Of a stretch of DNA of 64,000 nucleotides, positions 6,735 to 13,353 are shown in pieces; the first letter of the stretch is position 1; the number at the start of each line of letters is the position of its first letter. A program made the translations under genes and the position numbers. The stretch is from Arthrobacter sp. GMC3. GTDB lineage: Bacteria > Actinomycetota > Actinomycetes > Actinomycetales > Micrococcaceae. The stretch covers positions 310,001 to 374,000 of the forward strand of contig NZ_PJIO01000002.1 of the NCBI RefSeq assembly GCF_002929305.1, written 5' to 3'. The notes beneath the pieces were generated by a model, which had not been told where the DNA came from, did not search any database, and was given only the letters and a program-made list of their open reading frames with translations.

Positions 6735-7006
6735 GACGTCACTCCTTCGTTGACGCCGCGCCACACTCGGATGACCGAGTGTTTGCGGGACGGGGTATTG
6801 GATTCGGTAAAGCCGATTGGCCGGATAATGCCGAGCTTCCGGGCCGCCTGGAAAACGCCGCCGACCATGTTGCCGTGCGGGGCCGGGCGCACAGACTTGC
6901 GGAGATCATCGGCCGTGAAGTCCAAGCCAGACCACGCGTAGGCCTCAAGCCAGTTGAGCGCGTCGGCTGGCCAGTCCAGATCCTCAAGCGCTGCGGGGCC
7001 GCTCAT
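6731..7006 (-). CDS. Phage winged-helix-like protein, 91 aa
   Basis: The sequence has an acidic start, a helix (ALNWLEAYAWSGLDFTADDL), then NMVGGVFQAARKLGIIRPIG and SRKHSVIRVWRG. The order of helix, glycine-containing turn, helix and a final two-stranded wing with a VRVW-like strand is seen in small phage proteins near replication genes. I infer a winged-helix DNA-binding role. It overlaps the clamp gene stop by four bases and so is coupled to it. Confidence 0.6.
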   Translation of the reverse strand: MSGPAALEDLDWPADALNWLEAYAWSGLDFTADDLRKSVRPAPHGNMVGGVFQAARKLGIIRPIGFTESNTPSRKHSVIRVWRGVNEGVTS

Positions 7007-8136
7007 TGGTGCGGCATCCTGACTGGCATGAGAATATGCCGGTACAGGGTCGCGTCCTTCGTGTCCGCGCCGCCGTCAATGAAGTGCCACTTCTTGCCCG
7101 GACTGCCGCCATAGATGCGAACCTTCTCACCTTTGAAGCTGTTCATCAGCCCCAAGAAGTAGAAGCTGTTGAACGCAAGTCGAACGGGCTCGCCAGTAAG
7201 CGTTCCCTTGGCGAGTGGTGCGCTATCAGGCCCGAACACTCCATCGTTGAAGCTGGTCAGAACGCCCGCCTCGCTGATGGTCAAGTACGCGGGCGTGTTC
7301 CGCTCCGACATGTGATGGGCAACTTTGGCGGCTTCGAGCAGCTGCACCCGGTCAACATCCATGACGGTGGTGGGGGTGATCTCGAACAGTTCCCCAAGCT
7401 TGGGATAGTCCGCCTCAATGCCAGCCGCCGTGTACGTTGCATTCGGCAGCCTAAAGACGACGTTGCCAACCTTCGCCAAGTCCACATGCACGCTGCCCTT
7501 TTTGACCTGCTTGGCCATGTGCTTGAGCATGGAGAGTGGGACCGTAAACGACTCACTGCCGTACCCATGACCGGGAACGAAGCCGGACGTCAGCCGGTAA
7601 CGGTCAGTGGACCAGAGCGTCAAGCCTTCCGGGCTGGACTTGAAGCGCACTGAGCTAATAGTTGGCAGGGTGTCATCAGTAGACGCAGCAACCAGCGCCC
7701 GACCCAATGCAGTACGCAGCGCCTCCGCATCAACCGCAATGTGTGACTCGAATACGTGGTGCGTTACCTGCTCAGGGAATTCGGAGATAGGCGCCGTCTC
7801 GACCCTGAGCTTGTAGCCCAGAGCCTCGACAGTTACCTGCTTGGCGTCGAGAGCGACCTTCACGTCCGCGCTCCGGTCGCGGCCAGTCGTGGAAGTGATC
7901 GCACTCCGCAGCCATGCGTAGCTGACTAGGAATGGATCACCCGTGCCTGGATCGGATATCAGGTCCGCCTCAGCCGTTCCGGTATTGCCGACAGCAAACA
8001 GTGACGGCACAACCGGATCGATCCGGACCATGCCCAAGATAGGGACTGCCTTCTTGCCGATGGTCGCCGGGGTCAACCTGTTCAGCGCCGCGATCCATTC
8101 CTTCGCCGGCGCCGTGATTACTTGTAGACTGCTCAT
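7003..8136 (-). CDS. Phage DNA polymerase sliding clamp (DnaN-like)
   Basis: At 377 residues this has the length and three-domain pattern of the DNA polymerase III beta clamp. Residues about 140-185 contain the family-typical stretch LPTISSVRFKSSPEGLTLWS followed by TDRYRLTSG, which in DnaN lies in domain 2 and lines the ring. The C-terminal YRHILMPVRMP matches the usual end of the clamp, where the chain closes by the partner pocket. It would ring duplex DNA and tether polymerase. A phage carrying its own clamp implies replication partly independent of the host ring. It opens a coupled block after the terminator at 8160-8193. Confidence 0.85.
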   Translation of the reverse strand: MSSLQVITAPAKEWIAALNRLTPATIGKKAVPILGMVRIDPVVPSLFAVGNTGTAEADLISDPGTGDPFLVSYAWLRSAITSTTGRDRSADVKVALDAKQVTVEALGYKLRVETAPISEFPEQVTHHVFESHIAVDAEALRTALGRALVAASTDDTLPTISSVRFKSSPEGLTLWSTDRYRLTSGFVPGHGYGSESFTVPLSMLKHMAKQVKKGSVHVDLAKVGNVVFRLPNATYTAAGIEADYPKLGELFEITPTTVMDVDRVQLLEAAKVAHHMSERNTPAYLTISEAGVLTSFNDGVFGPDSAPLAKGTLTGEPVRLAFNSFYFLGLMNSFKGEKVRIYGGSPGKKWHFIDGGADTKDATLYRHILMPVRMPHQ

Positions 8137-8159
8137 TAGTTACTCCTAGATTTGGGTAC

Positions 8160-8193
8160 GAAAAAGGCGCTCACCGGGCATGGTGGGCGCCTT
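8160..8193 (-). terminator. Intrinsic terminator, leftward
   Basis: AAGGCGCYCACC arms of 12 bp, with one G-T pair, enclose a 6-nt loop. The leftward strand then runs into five T residues. It lies between the 109-aa gene and the clamp gene, so transcripts from the immunity side may stop or be reduced here. Confidence 0.65.
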
Positions 8194-8208
8194 ACTTTTT
8201 GGGGTGGG

Positions 8209-8538
8209 CTAGAACTGAGCGGTCGGCCCGGCTGGCGCTGCGACGATGACCGGGGCCATGGTGATCGTGACAATGTCTTGGGAAACATACTCGTGACCTC
8301 GCACGAAATCTTCCTGCACGACGCCAACAGCCTTGGCCTTGTCGCGCATGGCTGCTTCCATGGCTCCGCGCCCGTCTTCGACGTATCGAGTCTTGCGGCC
8401 GTCGTACGTCTTGATGCCCAGCGCTGCGCCCTTGATGTCCACGTCAAGGTATCGTCCTTGCCTGTCCCACTGGATGTCACCGTTGGGCTTACGGATGCCG
8501 TACTCGGTGCGGGTCTCGGTGGTTGCTGCTTCACTCAT
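8209..8538 (-). CDS. Phage hypothetical protein, 109 aa
   Basis: The ATG at 8538 follows AGGAGA by four bases. The product (MSEAATTETRTEYGIRKPNG) has a beta-rich first half with WDRQGRYLDVDIKG, a central helix (GAMEAAMRDKAKAVGVVQED) and a hydrophobic Ala/Pro-rich end. No family is recognised. It is flanked by hairpins on both sides and could form its own transcript unit. Confidence 0.6.
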   Translation of the reverse strand: MSEAATTETRTEYGIRKPNGDIQWDRQGRYLDVDIKGAALGIKTYDGRKTRYVEDGRGAMEAAMRDKAKAVGVVQEDFVRGHEYVSQDIVTITMAPVIVAAPAGPTAQF

Positions 8539-8555
8539 TGCTTCTCCTATAGATA

Positions 8556-8575
8556 AGCCGCCCATGCAGGCGGCT
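8556..8575 (-). terminator. Short perfect hairpin (7-bp stem)
   Basis: AGCCGCC and GGCGGCT pair around a 6-nt loop just after the 37-aa gene on the leftward transcript, followed by TTATCTAT. It is a weak terminator candidate. Confidence 0.4.
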
Positions 8576-8578
8576 GGG

Positions 8579-8692
8579 TTACTTGTGGTTGCGGCGGATG
8601 ATCTCGGCGCCGTGGATCAGCGCCCACGCGAGGGTGGCGAGGATGGTTAGCGCGGCGACGGTGATGATGACGGCGGCGAGGACGGTGCACAT
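8579..8692 (-). CDS. Phage membrane micropeptide, 37 aa
   Basis: The frame starts MCTVLAAVIITVAALTILAT and continues LAWALIHGAE before a basic end. It is one long transmembrane helix with a cytoplasmic Arg/Lys tail. It begins five bases after the preceding small gene, with a GTGAG ribosome site. The clean hydrophobic profile supports a real single-span peptide; its job is unknown. Confidence 0.5.
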   Translation of the reverse strand: MCTVLAAVIITVAALTILATLAWALIHGAEIIRRNHK

Positions 8693-8697
8693 GACGC

Positions 8698-8814
8698 TCA
8701 CCGCTCACCCCACACATGCACGACCTCGGCGCGGTCAGGGCTGATGATGACCGGGCCGCTGGTTCGGTGGTGGTAACGGTGAGGTGGGAAGAGGTGGGCG
8801 AAGAGGCGCTTCAT
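8698..8814 (-). CDS. Small His/Arg-rich phage protein, 38 aa
   Basis: The start at 8814 has AGGAG at six bases' spacing, one of the best ribosome sites in the element. The product begins MKRLFAHLFPPHRYHHRTSG and ends in a VVHVWGER strand. It is basic with five histidines in the first half. Function is unknown. Confidence 0.5.
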   Translation of the reverse strand: MKRLFAHLFPPHRYHHRTSGPVIISPDRAEVVHVWGER

Positions 8815-8885
8815 GTGGTGCTCCTAAGCTGACGGTCGAGGAGTGCAATCCTTGGTTCCAGCCGGAGCAGGCATTCCCAAATTTC

Positions 8886-8984
8886 TTAGGCGTGGAACAT
8901 TCTGTTGGCAGCTATCGCACGTGAGTACTGGCGGGCTGTTTTTCGGTAGGACTTCCTCAGCGCATCAAGCTCTCGGTACGTCAC
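8886..8984 (-). CDS. Small basic phage peptide, 32 aa
   Basis: A GTG start overlaps the preceding stop in a GTGA junction. The product (MTYRELDALRKSYRKTARQY and twelve more residues) is a single basic amphipathic helix. The coupling and helix pattern support translation. No known family. The roughly 70 bases to its left before 8815 hold no visible gene. Confidence 0.45.
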   Translation of the reverse strand: MTYRELDALRKSYRKTARQYSRAIAANRMFHA

Positions 8985-9730
8985 GCTGATACCTCCGTGT
9001 CATCCTTGGCCGCCACTCGCTCTTGATACCTACGCTTGGCCGCCTCGCTGCGGCACGTCTTACACAGTCGCCCGTCTTTCTGGAACCCGATATTGGCTTC
9101 CGTGAGGTCATGGCCACGATTGCACTGAGCGCCGGGGACTAGCTTCGGGCCACTGGCCTTCCTTATGCCAGCGAGCGTGACGCCCTGATAGGACTTCTGC
9201 GAGGGATGCTGCCTGAGGTATCCGTGATTTCTGAGGTAAACCGTCAGAGCCGCACCTTTTAGGCCGATAAGTCGCTCCAGATGCGTCTGCGGAACTTCAT
9301 ACTCCGTTACGATCCTGAACAGCAAGTCACCGTAAGGCTTGATAGTATTCCGGGCCGGGGCGTCCAGTGGGGTCCAGCCGCGCACCGTAGTAACCTGCTC
9401 ATGTAGGGCTGCTAGTTCATTTAGAACAGCCACGGGAATATCAAGCGCTGGGGACGTAACTCGCAGTCCAAGTATTCGGGTTACGCGCAGTCTCTTGGAT
9501 TTGCGCTCAGCAGCCTTGCGCTGGACTCGTGGTGCGGGCGGGTAGTTTCGCATAAGCCGCACGGGGACCGGGCGGGCTGCACGTTGGCGAATGTACTCGC
9601 GAGTGAACCCGACGAGATCCCCAAGCTCCTGCAACGTATACCCGGCTGCATAGGCGGACTTGAAAATCGCGTCAGCCTCATCACTAGCCCTTGCATCGGT
9701 AAGGTCTTGTTTCACCATGTCGATGCTCAC
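8981..9730 (-). CDS. Phage HTH protein with C-terminal zinc motif, 249 aa
   Basis: Residues about 20-50 contain AAGYTLQELGDLVGFTREYI, which fits a sigma-like or resolvase-like helix-turn-helix. A second HTH-like part lies around residues 150-175 (VPQTHLERLIGLKGAALTVY). The C-terminus has CNRGHDLTEAN and, 16 residues on, CKTCR, a Cys/His set common in actinophage proteins and probably zinc-binding. It may regulate or nick DNA, but no catalytic HNH residues are clear. The start overlaps the stop of the 83-aa gene by four bases. Confidence 0.65.
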   Translation of the reverse strand: MSIDMVKQDLTDARASDEADAIFKSAYAAGYTLQELGDLVGFTREYIRQRAARPVPVRLMRNYPPAPRVQRKAAERKSKRLRVTRILGLRVTSPALDIPVAVLNELAALHEQVTTVRGWTPLDAPARNTIKPYGDLLFRIVTEYEVPQTHLERLIGLKGAALTVYLRNHGYLRQHPSQKSYQGVTLAGIRKASGPKLVPGAQCNRGHDLTEANIGFQKDGRLCKTCRSEAAKRRYQERVAAKDDTEVSA

Positions 9731-9978
9731 GCCGCCACCAGCCCTTTGATAGAGCCGTACTTAATGAAGAACTGAATCAATACGTTGTCCGTAGCCGTCT
9801 CGCCAGTGACGTCTGACGAATCGCGGAAGTACTTCTCGGCCGCCTTGTGGAACTGATCGGCGAACTCCGACATCAGCGCGTGCCGTGCAATGCTGTGCGC
9901 CTCACGGGAACTAATCGGACGCCCGAAATCGGCGTGCATCTTCTGAATCATTTTCTTGAGCTCAACGAATTTGGGCAT
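9727..9978 (-). CDS. Phage hypothetical protein, 83 aa
   Basis: The ATG at 9978 follows AAGGAGAG. The product is helical throughout, with KKMIQKMHADFGRPISSREA followed by HSIARHALMSEFADQFHKAAEKYF. The pattern could form a small helical bundle. It is coupled to the following HTH protein and lies after an 87-base gap from the excisionase-like gene, so it starts the early operon proper. Not recognised. Confidence 0.6.
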   Translation of the reverse strand: MPKFVELKKMIQKMHADFGRPISSREAHSIARHALMSEFADQFHKAAEKYFRDSSDVTGETATDNVLIQFFIKYGSIKGLVAA

Positions 9979-10065
9979 GAGGTCTCTCCTTATTGCAGCC
10001 AGTTGGCTTGCCGTCAGACGACGGTCTTAGGTGGGGTGGGGTGCCCGAGTGGGCGAGGTGGCCGG

Positions 10066-10296
10066 TTAGGCGGAGCGGAGAAGTCGCTCGATGTTCTTGC
10101 GCTGAGTGCGCGGTTTCTGCGGCGCTGCGGGCGGTGCGATGATCGCCTGGTAGTTTTCTTCGGTAAAGCGGTAGATGCGGCCCAGCTTGGCGGCTGGCCA
10201 TTTGCCTGACTTGCACATCCGATAGACGGTGTCTAGTGAGACGTTCAGTTTGGCGGCGAGTTCTGTTGTTGTCATGAGAGGTTCATCGGCTTCCAT
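10066..10296 (-). CDS. Excisionase-like HTH_17 (MerR-type) protein, 76 aa
   Basis: MTTTELAAKLNVSLDTVYRM followed by CKSGKWPAAKLGRIYRF is the winged HTH_17 pattern of phage excisionases and small DNA-binding proteins. The C-terminal 25 residues are Pro and Arg rich. It begins two bases after the stop of the Cro-like gene, so the two are co-transcribed. In phages such a gene can direct excision or regulate the early promoter. Without the integrase in view, the Xis role is an inference. Confidence 0.75.
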   Translation of the reverse strand: MEADEPLMTTTELAAKLNVSLDTVYRMCKSGKWPAAKLGRIYRFTEENYQAIIAPPAAPQKPRTQRKNIERLLRSA

Positions 10297-10298
10297 GG

Positions 10299-10547
10299 CT
10301 ACGCCGCACTCTGGGTGGAGATTAGGCCCACTGGAAGGATGTCTGCCAGCGTCATTCCAAGCGCTGCTGCGATGTCTCCAAGCTCTCGGAGAGTGAAGTC
10401 ACCATGGCCGTTGATCTTGCGGGAGAATGTTGTGAGTGGGATTCCGGAAGCACGAGCAAGAGCGTTCTTGCTGACGTTCTGACGGACGATCCCAACGAGG
10501 ATATTGGTGTTAGTTGTCGATGTAATTACATCCGTGATGTTTTCCAT
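10299..10547 (-). CDS. XRE-family regulator (Cro-like), 82 aa
   Basis: An XRE helix-turn-helix is visible at residues about 27-65 (NALARASGIPLTTFSRKING then FTLRELGDIAAALGMTLADI). It is the first gene of the leftward early operon and is divergent from the repressor at 10665. The gap between them holds palindromic operators. This is the usual place of a Cro-like protein. A CI/Cro assignment cannot be proven by sequence alone. Confidence 0.8.
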   Translation of the reverse strand: MENITDVITSTTNTNILVGIVRQNVSKNALARASGIPLTTFSRKINGHGDFTLRELGDIAAALGMTLADILPVGLISTQSAA

Positions 10548-10558
10548 ATGGAGAGCGT

Positions 10559-10630
10559 AATCCCCGTTTGGGGATTAAGTCAAGCGCCTTGTTCGCTCCC
10601 GTTTGGGTAGCCAAATCCCCGTTCTGGGTT
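10559..10630. promoter_or_regulatory. Three operator-like palindromes in the immunity region
   Basis: Site 1 (10559-10576) is AATCCCC-GTTT-GGGGATT, a perfect inverted repeat. Site 2 (10595-10611) is GCTCCC-GTTT-GGGTAGC and site 3 (10614-10630) is AATCCCC-GTTCT-GGGTT, both imperfect relatives. They share CCCGTTYKGGG cores and lie between the divergent Cro-like and CI-like genes, as expected for repressor operators. Confidence 0.75.
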
Positions 10631-10664
10631 GCACATCGCAAAATGGGCAGTTAAAGTAGATGGC

Positions 10665-10919
10665 ATGGGAACATACGGAAACGACATACAGGCAGCCATG
10701 GTTACGCAGATCAAGGCCGAAATGGCGGCGCGGGACTGGAAGCAGCCAAACCTTGCGAAAGCCTCGGGCATTCCGACCAGCACCCTGGCTCGCTACTTGA
10801 GTGGCGATCGGGACGTTCCACTGCCCGCATTCGCGGAAATCGCAAGCTCGCTCGGTCTGACCTATATCGAGCTTGCGACCCGCGCACAGCGACGGCTAGA
10901 TGGAGAGAACGTCCAATAG
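10665..10919 (+). CDS. XRE-family repressor (CI-like), 84 aa
   Basis: The ATG at 10665 (MGTYGNDIQAAMVTQIKAEM) is preferred over an upstream Met, which would read through operator site 3. The HTH spans about residues 22-60 (PNLAKASGIPTSTLARYLSG then LPAFAEIASSLGLTYIELA). There is no C-terminal peptidase domain, so it is not a LexA-type self-cleaving repressor; if it keeps lysogeny, induction must work another way. It is the only rightward gene between the early operon and the right end apart from the 11263 gene. Confidence 0.78.
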   Translation: MGTYGNDIQAAMVTQIKAEMAARDWKQPNLAKASGIPTSTLARYLSGDRDVPLPAFAEIASSLGLTYIELATRAQRRLDGENVQ

Positions 10920-11081
10920 CTTCATACCGTGCAATTCAGCAAGCGCCCCGGCCTCCCGAACGGTCATGGGGCGCTCTCCTGTTTTCCGGCTCAGGGTTGC
11001 GGCGAGGCTGGTACCCCATGCGGCACGCAAATCCGAGTCGGGAGTATCGCATGCCAGTGCGATTATGCTGTCAAAGTTCAA
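10896..11081 (-). CDS. Possible small XRE-like protein, 61 aa
   Basis: The frame begins with TTG at 11081, seven bases after GGGGA. Its C-terminal part (RPMTVREAGALAELHGMKLL) resembles the last helices of an XRE domain, and the middle has LRAAWGTSLAATLSRKTG. It is convergent with the repressor and overlaps its 3' end by 24 bases. It could be an accessory regulator or an antisense artefact. The TTG start and overlap keep confidence low. Confidence 0.4.
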   Translation of the reverse strand: MNFDSIIALACDTPDSDLRAAWGTSLAATLSRKTGERPMTVREAGALAELHGMKLLDVLSI

Positions 11082-11163
11082 GTGAAGATCCCCATCTTTA
11101 GAATATTTGTACGAGTAGATACGACTTTACGCCCATCGTCCGACAGTCGCTAGTAAGTCGAAA

Positions 11164-11190
11164 GCCAAGCCACGCGGATCATGGCTTGGC
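11164..11190. terminator. Bidirectional hairpin (9-bp perfect stem)
   Basis: GCCAAGCCA and TGGCTTGGC pair perfectly around a 9-nt loop, with AAA before and CGCTTT after. It lies downstream of the repressor in the rightward direction and upstream of the next XRE gene. Confidence 0.55.
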
Positions 11191-11201
11191 CGCTTTAATT
11201 A

Positions 11202-11217
11202 TGCCCCATATGGGGCA
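11202..11217. promoter_or_regulatory. 16-bp perfect palindrome before the 11263 XRE gene
   Basis: TGCCCCATATGGGGCA is a perfect inverted repeat 45 bases upstream of the start of the XRE gene. It shares the CCCC...GGGG arms of the immunity-region operators but has a different centre (ATAT). It is a likely binding site for one of the XRE proteins. Confidence 0.6.
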
Positions 11218-11262
11218 AGTGCGAGCCGGTCAAAAGGTGGCTCCAAACCGACACATACGATC

Positions 11263-11523
11263 ATGGCCATGCCCTCAGGAAGACAGCCGGAAGCCGGACA
11301 ATTAGCCCGCGCCATCTCCGCTAAGGTGCAGATGATCATGGACGACGAGCGGATTAGCGTATCCAGGTTGGCGGCCGCCGCAGGGCTGTCGAGGAATTAC
11401 CTTGGAAAGCGATTGCGGAACGAGGCTTCACTCACCCTCAATGACATCGAGGCGATCTGCAAGGCGCTCGGGGAAAACCTGCCGTCATTCCTTGCGGGGG
11501 CCATTGGGTCCATGGGGGAATGA
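11263..11523 (+). CDS. XRE-family regulator near the right prophage end, 86 aa
   Basis: Residues about 30-75 form an XRE HTH (ISVSRLAAAAGLSRNYLGKR then LTLNDIEAICKALGENLPSF). It reads rightward toward the attachment site and has its own palindrome upstream. No strong ribosome site is seen before the ATG, so the start could be a later Met. It may be a second repressor expressed in the lysogen. It is the last gene before the tRNA fragment. Confidence 0.7.
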   Translation: MAMPSGRQPEAGQLARAISAKVQMIMDDERISVSRLAAAAGLSRNYLGKRLRNEASLTLNDIEAICKALGENLPSFLAGAIGSMGE

Positions 11524-11614
11524 ATCGCCACCGTTGCCGGTTGGGACGCAGGGAATGCCACTCGCCAGAGATTTCAGGTGAGCGGCTATTTTTGTTCTGA
11601 AACCTTGTTGGCGT

Positions 11615-11629
11615 GTTGACGCCGTCAAC
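11615..11629. repeat. 15-nt palindrome near the right attachment site
   Basis: GTTGACG-C-CGTCAAC lies about 100 bases inside the right end of the element. Inverted or direct short sites in this position can be integrase arm sites, but a single copy is weak evidence. The rest of 11524-11718 shows no gene. Confidence 0.3.
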
Positions 11630-11718
11630 AAATTGCGCGGAAATGGGCTGTTTTTAGCACGGGCGCGCTGGTTGGAATCCATCTAGATTACGCCAATTTC
11701 GTTCATATGACACGGAAC

Positions 11719-11751
11719 TCCGAGGGGGTTCAAATCCCCCATCCTCCGCCA
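11719..11751 (+). other. tRNA-Ser 3' fragment, probable attR of the prophage
   Basis: A T-arm GGGGG-TTCAAAT-CCCCC followed by ATCCTCCG and CCA (11749-11751) is the 3' end of a tRNA with a GGAGGAT-type acceptor, as in actinobacterial tRNA-Ser. No D-arm, anticodon arm or 5' acceptor strand is present upstream, so it is not a working tRNA. Prophages that enter a tRNA 3' end leave such a fragment at one side and restore the gene at the other. That predicts a full tRNA-Ser at the left end, outside the window. Confidence 0.82.
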
Positions 11752-11755
11752 GCAA

Positions 11756-11805
11756 CAAAGCGGCTTCGAATTGCAGAAATGCTGTTCGGAGCCGCTTTTG
11801 TTTTG
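11756..11805 (+). terminator. Terminator after the tRNA remnant
   Basis: AAAGCGGCTTCGAA pairs with TTCGGAGCCGCTTT with a long loop between, followed by TGTTTTG. It probably was the terminator of the original tRNA-Ser gene, left in place downstream of the insertion. Confidence 0.7.
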
Positions 11806-11843
11806 CCCGGCCAATCCGGTGGCCCGGGGTCTAGAATCGCACT

Positions 11844-12323
11844 GTGATTACTCAGAACCTCAACACCATTCCCATTGCCCTCAATGACGGCACCACCACA
11901 ACGCTTGCCGGACTGGCCGCCAGGGCCGTGCTGGTGGTCAATGTGGCCTCGGAGTGCGGTTTCACCCCGCAGTACGACGCCCTTGAAGCGCTTCACGAAA
12001 AGTACCGCGATCGCGGAGTGGAAATTCTTGGCATGCCCTGTAACCAGTTTGGCGGGCAGGAGCCGGGAACGGACGCAGATATCGCCGAGTTTTGCCGTAA
12101 GAACTTCGGCGTCACTTTCCCCCTGGCGGCCAAGGCGGATGTTAATGGAGACGAAGCGCACCCACTCTTCGCGCAACTGACCGATGGCGGTGCCGCGCCC
12201 GTCAAGTGGAACTTTGAGAAGTTCCTGGTCAACGCCGACGGCGTCATGGTGGCCCGGTTCCCCTCTGCCGTTACGCCGGACTCGGAGGAGCTTCTGGCGG
12301 CCCTGGAAGCAGCACTAAACTAG
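11844..12323 (+). CDS. Glutathione peroxidase-family thiol peroxidase
   Basis: The 159-residue protein has the three family blocks in order: NVASECGFTPQYDALEALHE with the peroxidatic Cys38, MPCNQFGGQEPG, and KWNFEKFLV with the catalytic Trp-Asn pair. The second block's PCNQ adds a Cys that may serve as resolving residue in thioredoxin-dependent members. Actinobacteria mostly lack glutathione, so thioredoxin or mycothiol coupling is more likely than glutathione. The start is GTG. It is the first host gene after the prophage and is convergent with the HAD gene, overlapping it by nine bases. Confidence 0.92.
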   Translation: MITQNLNTIPIALNDGTTTTLAGLAARAVLVVNVASECGFTPQYDALEALHEKYRDRGVEILGMPCNQFGGQEPGTDADIAEFCRKNFGVTFPLAAKADVNGDEAHPLFAQLTDGGAAPVKWNFEKFLVNADGVMVARFPSAVTPDSEELLAALEAALN

Positions 12324-13214
12324 CCGGGCATCCGTGACAGCGTCGAGCCAGGCACGCAGGAACGCCGCTCCGGCGTCGTCATGGATAACATCTTCGCCCA
12401 AGCCAAGGTCGGCGGAAGTCAGCACCGCATACGGTTTGGCGGGCACGCCGTCGGCCGGGCGAACGTCCACATGCTTGACCACGTGGTCGTGATGGTGCAG
12501 CCAGTCGGCCATCGCATAGTCGGTGCGCGAATCACCCATGGTGCGCCAGGCCGCGGGCACAATGCCCTGTGCCGCCAGGAGTTCCACTGCCCGGCTGGCG
12601 CCCAAATCCTTGCCTAGGCGGATGGATTCAATGTCGGTGGAAATAATGGTGGGGTCCACACGGAAGTCGATGTTGCCTGCCTCATCGGGGCTGGCGTGTT
12701 CCAGGCGAACAGCGCCCAAACCATGGGAGAGGAGCAGTTTCATGGCGTCCGCGTCAAAGTCTTGCTGCTCGATCAGGTAGTCGGCGTTTTCCACGGTGAC
12801 GTGCTGTTCCACCGACACCATGGCCCTCTTGGTCTCGTCAAAGAACATGTGATCGGCGTAGCTTGCGGCGACAAGCGAACGGACCTGCTCGCCATAGCTG
12901 GCGGGCACGGCCAAATCTTTGTCCACATGGATAGTACTGGGCCCGTCGGCGGTGAAACTGAACCAGACGGCACCCTTTTCGCAGATGGCGTGAACTACGG
13001 CGCCACTTGGCAGGCCTGCGGAAATCATGGGTGCCATGACTTGTTCTGCAATGAACGTGTCCGAACGCCCGGTATTGAACACCACGGGAATGCCAGCCGC
13101 CACCAAGGAATTCAGATCGGCAATGATCGAAGGCGCAACATTTCGGGTAACCGGACTGGCAATGGGGCCGTCCACATCAAGCAAGAGGGCCAGCGGCGGT
13201 GTTTGGATCGTCAT
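12315..13214 (-). CDS. HAD-superfamily hydrolase (sugar phosphatase-like)
   Basis: The 299-residue protein begins MTIQTPPLALLLDVDGPIAS; the DVDG block holds the nucleophile Asp13 and acid Asp15. Motif II is VVFNTGRS, and motif IV is TMGDSRTDYAMADWL near the C-terminus with the metal-binding Asp residues. A large insert between motifs II and IV suggests a type II cap, as in sucrose- or mannosylglycerate-phosphatase-like enzymes. It is cytosolic with no signal peptide. An upstream extension to 13325 lacks a ribosome site and is rejected. Confidence 0.82.
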   Translation of the reverse strand: MTIQTPPLALLLDVDGPIASPVTRNVAPSIIADLNSLVAAGIPVVFNTGRSDTFIAEQVMAPMISAGLPSGAVVHAICEKGAVWFSFTADGPSTIHVDKDLAVPASYGEQVRSLVAASYADHMFFDETKRAMVSVEQHVTVENADYLIEQQDFDADAMKLLLSHGLGAVRLEHASPDEAGNIDFRVDPTIISTDIESIRLGKDLGASRAVELLAAQGIVPAAWRTMGDSRTDYAMADWLHHHDHVVKHVDVRPADGVPAKPYAVLTSADLGLGEDVIHDDAGAAFLRAWLDAVTDARLV

Positions 13215-13353
13215 GTTCCCATGATCCCAGTCTTGGCACCCGGAGCCCAATACCCGAGGCAGAACCGGGCCAACGGTAACCTTTTGGCAACACACCAGGC
13301 GGCTCGCCCGCCGGACAGTTCCCAACCGGTCATGTTGTCCCTAGTCTGTAGGG

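Larger units (their letters stand above)
1..11751. mobile_element. Right-hand part of an integrated prophage (left end outside the window)
   Basis: A dense leftward operon of phage DNA-metabolism genes (helicase, RNA ligase, SSB, YqaJ exonuclease, ATPase, sliding clamp) is followed by a lysis-lysogeny style region with divergent XRE repressors and palindromic operators. It ends at a tRNA-Ser 3' fragment at 11719-11751, after which ordinary chromosomal genes begin. No structural, lysis or integrase genes are in the window, so they would lie to the left if the element is complete. Genes overlap by 1-4 bases throughout, which is typical of phage early operons. Confidence 0.85.

Noticed and set aside
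11719..11751. A complete functional tRNA gene
   Set aside because: Only the T-arm, 3' acceptor strand and CCA are present. The sequence before it cannot form a D-arm, anticodon arm or matching 5' strand.
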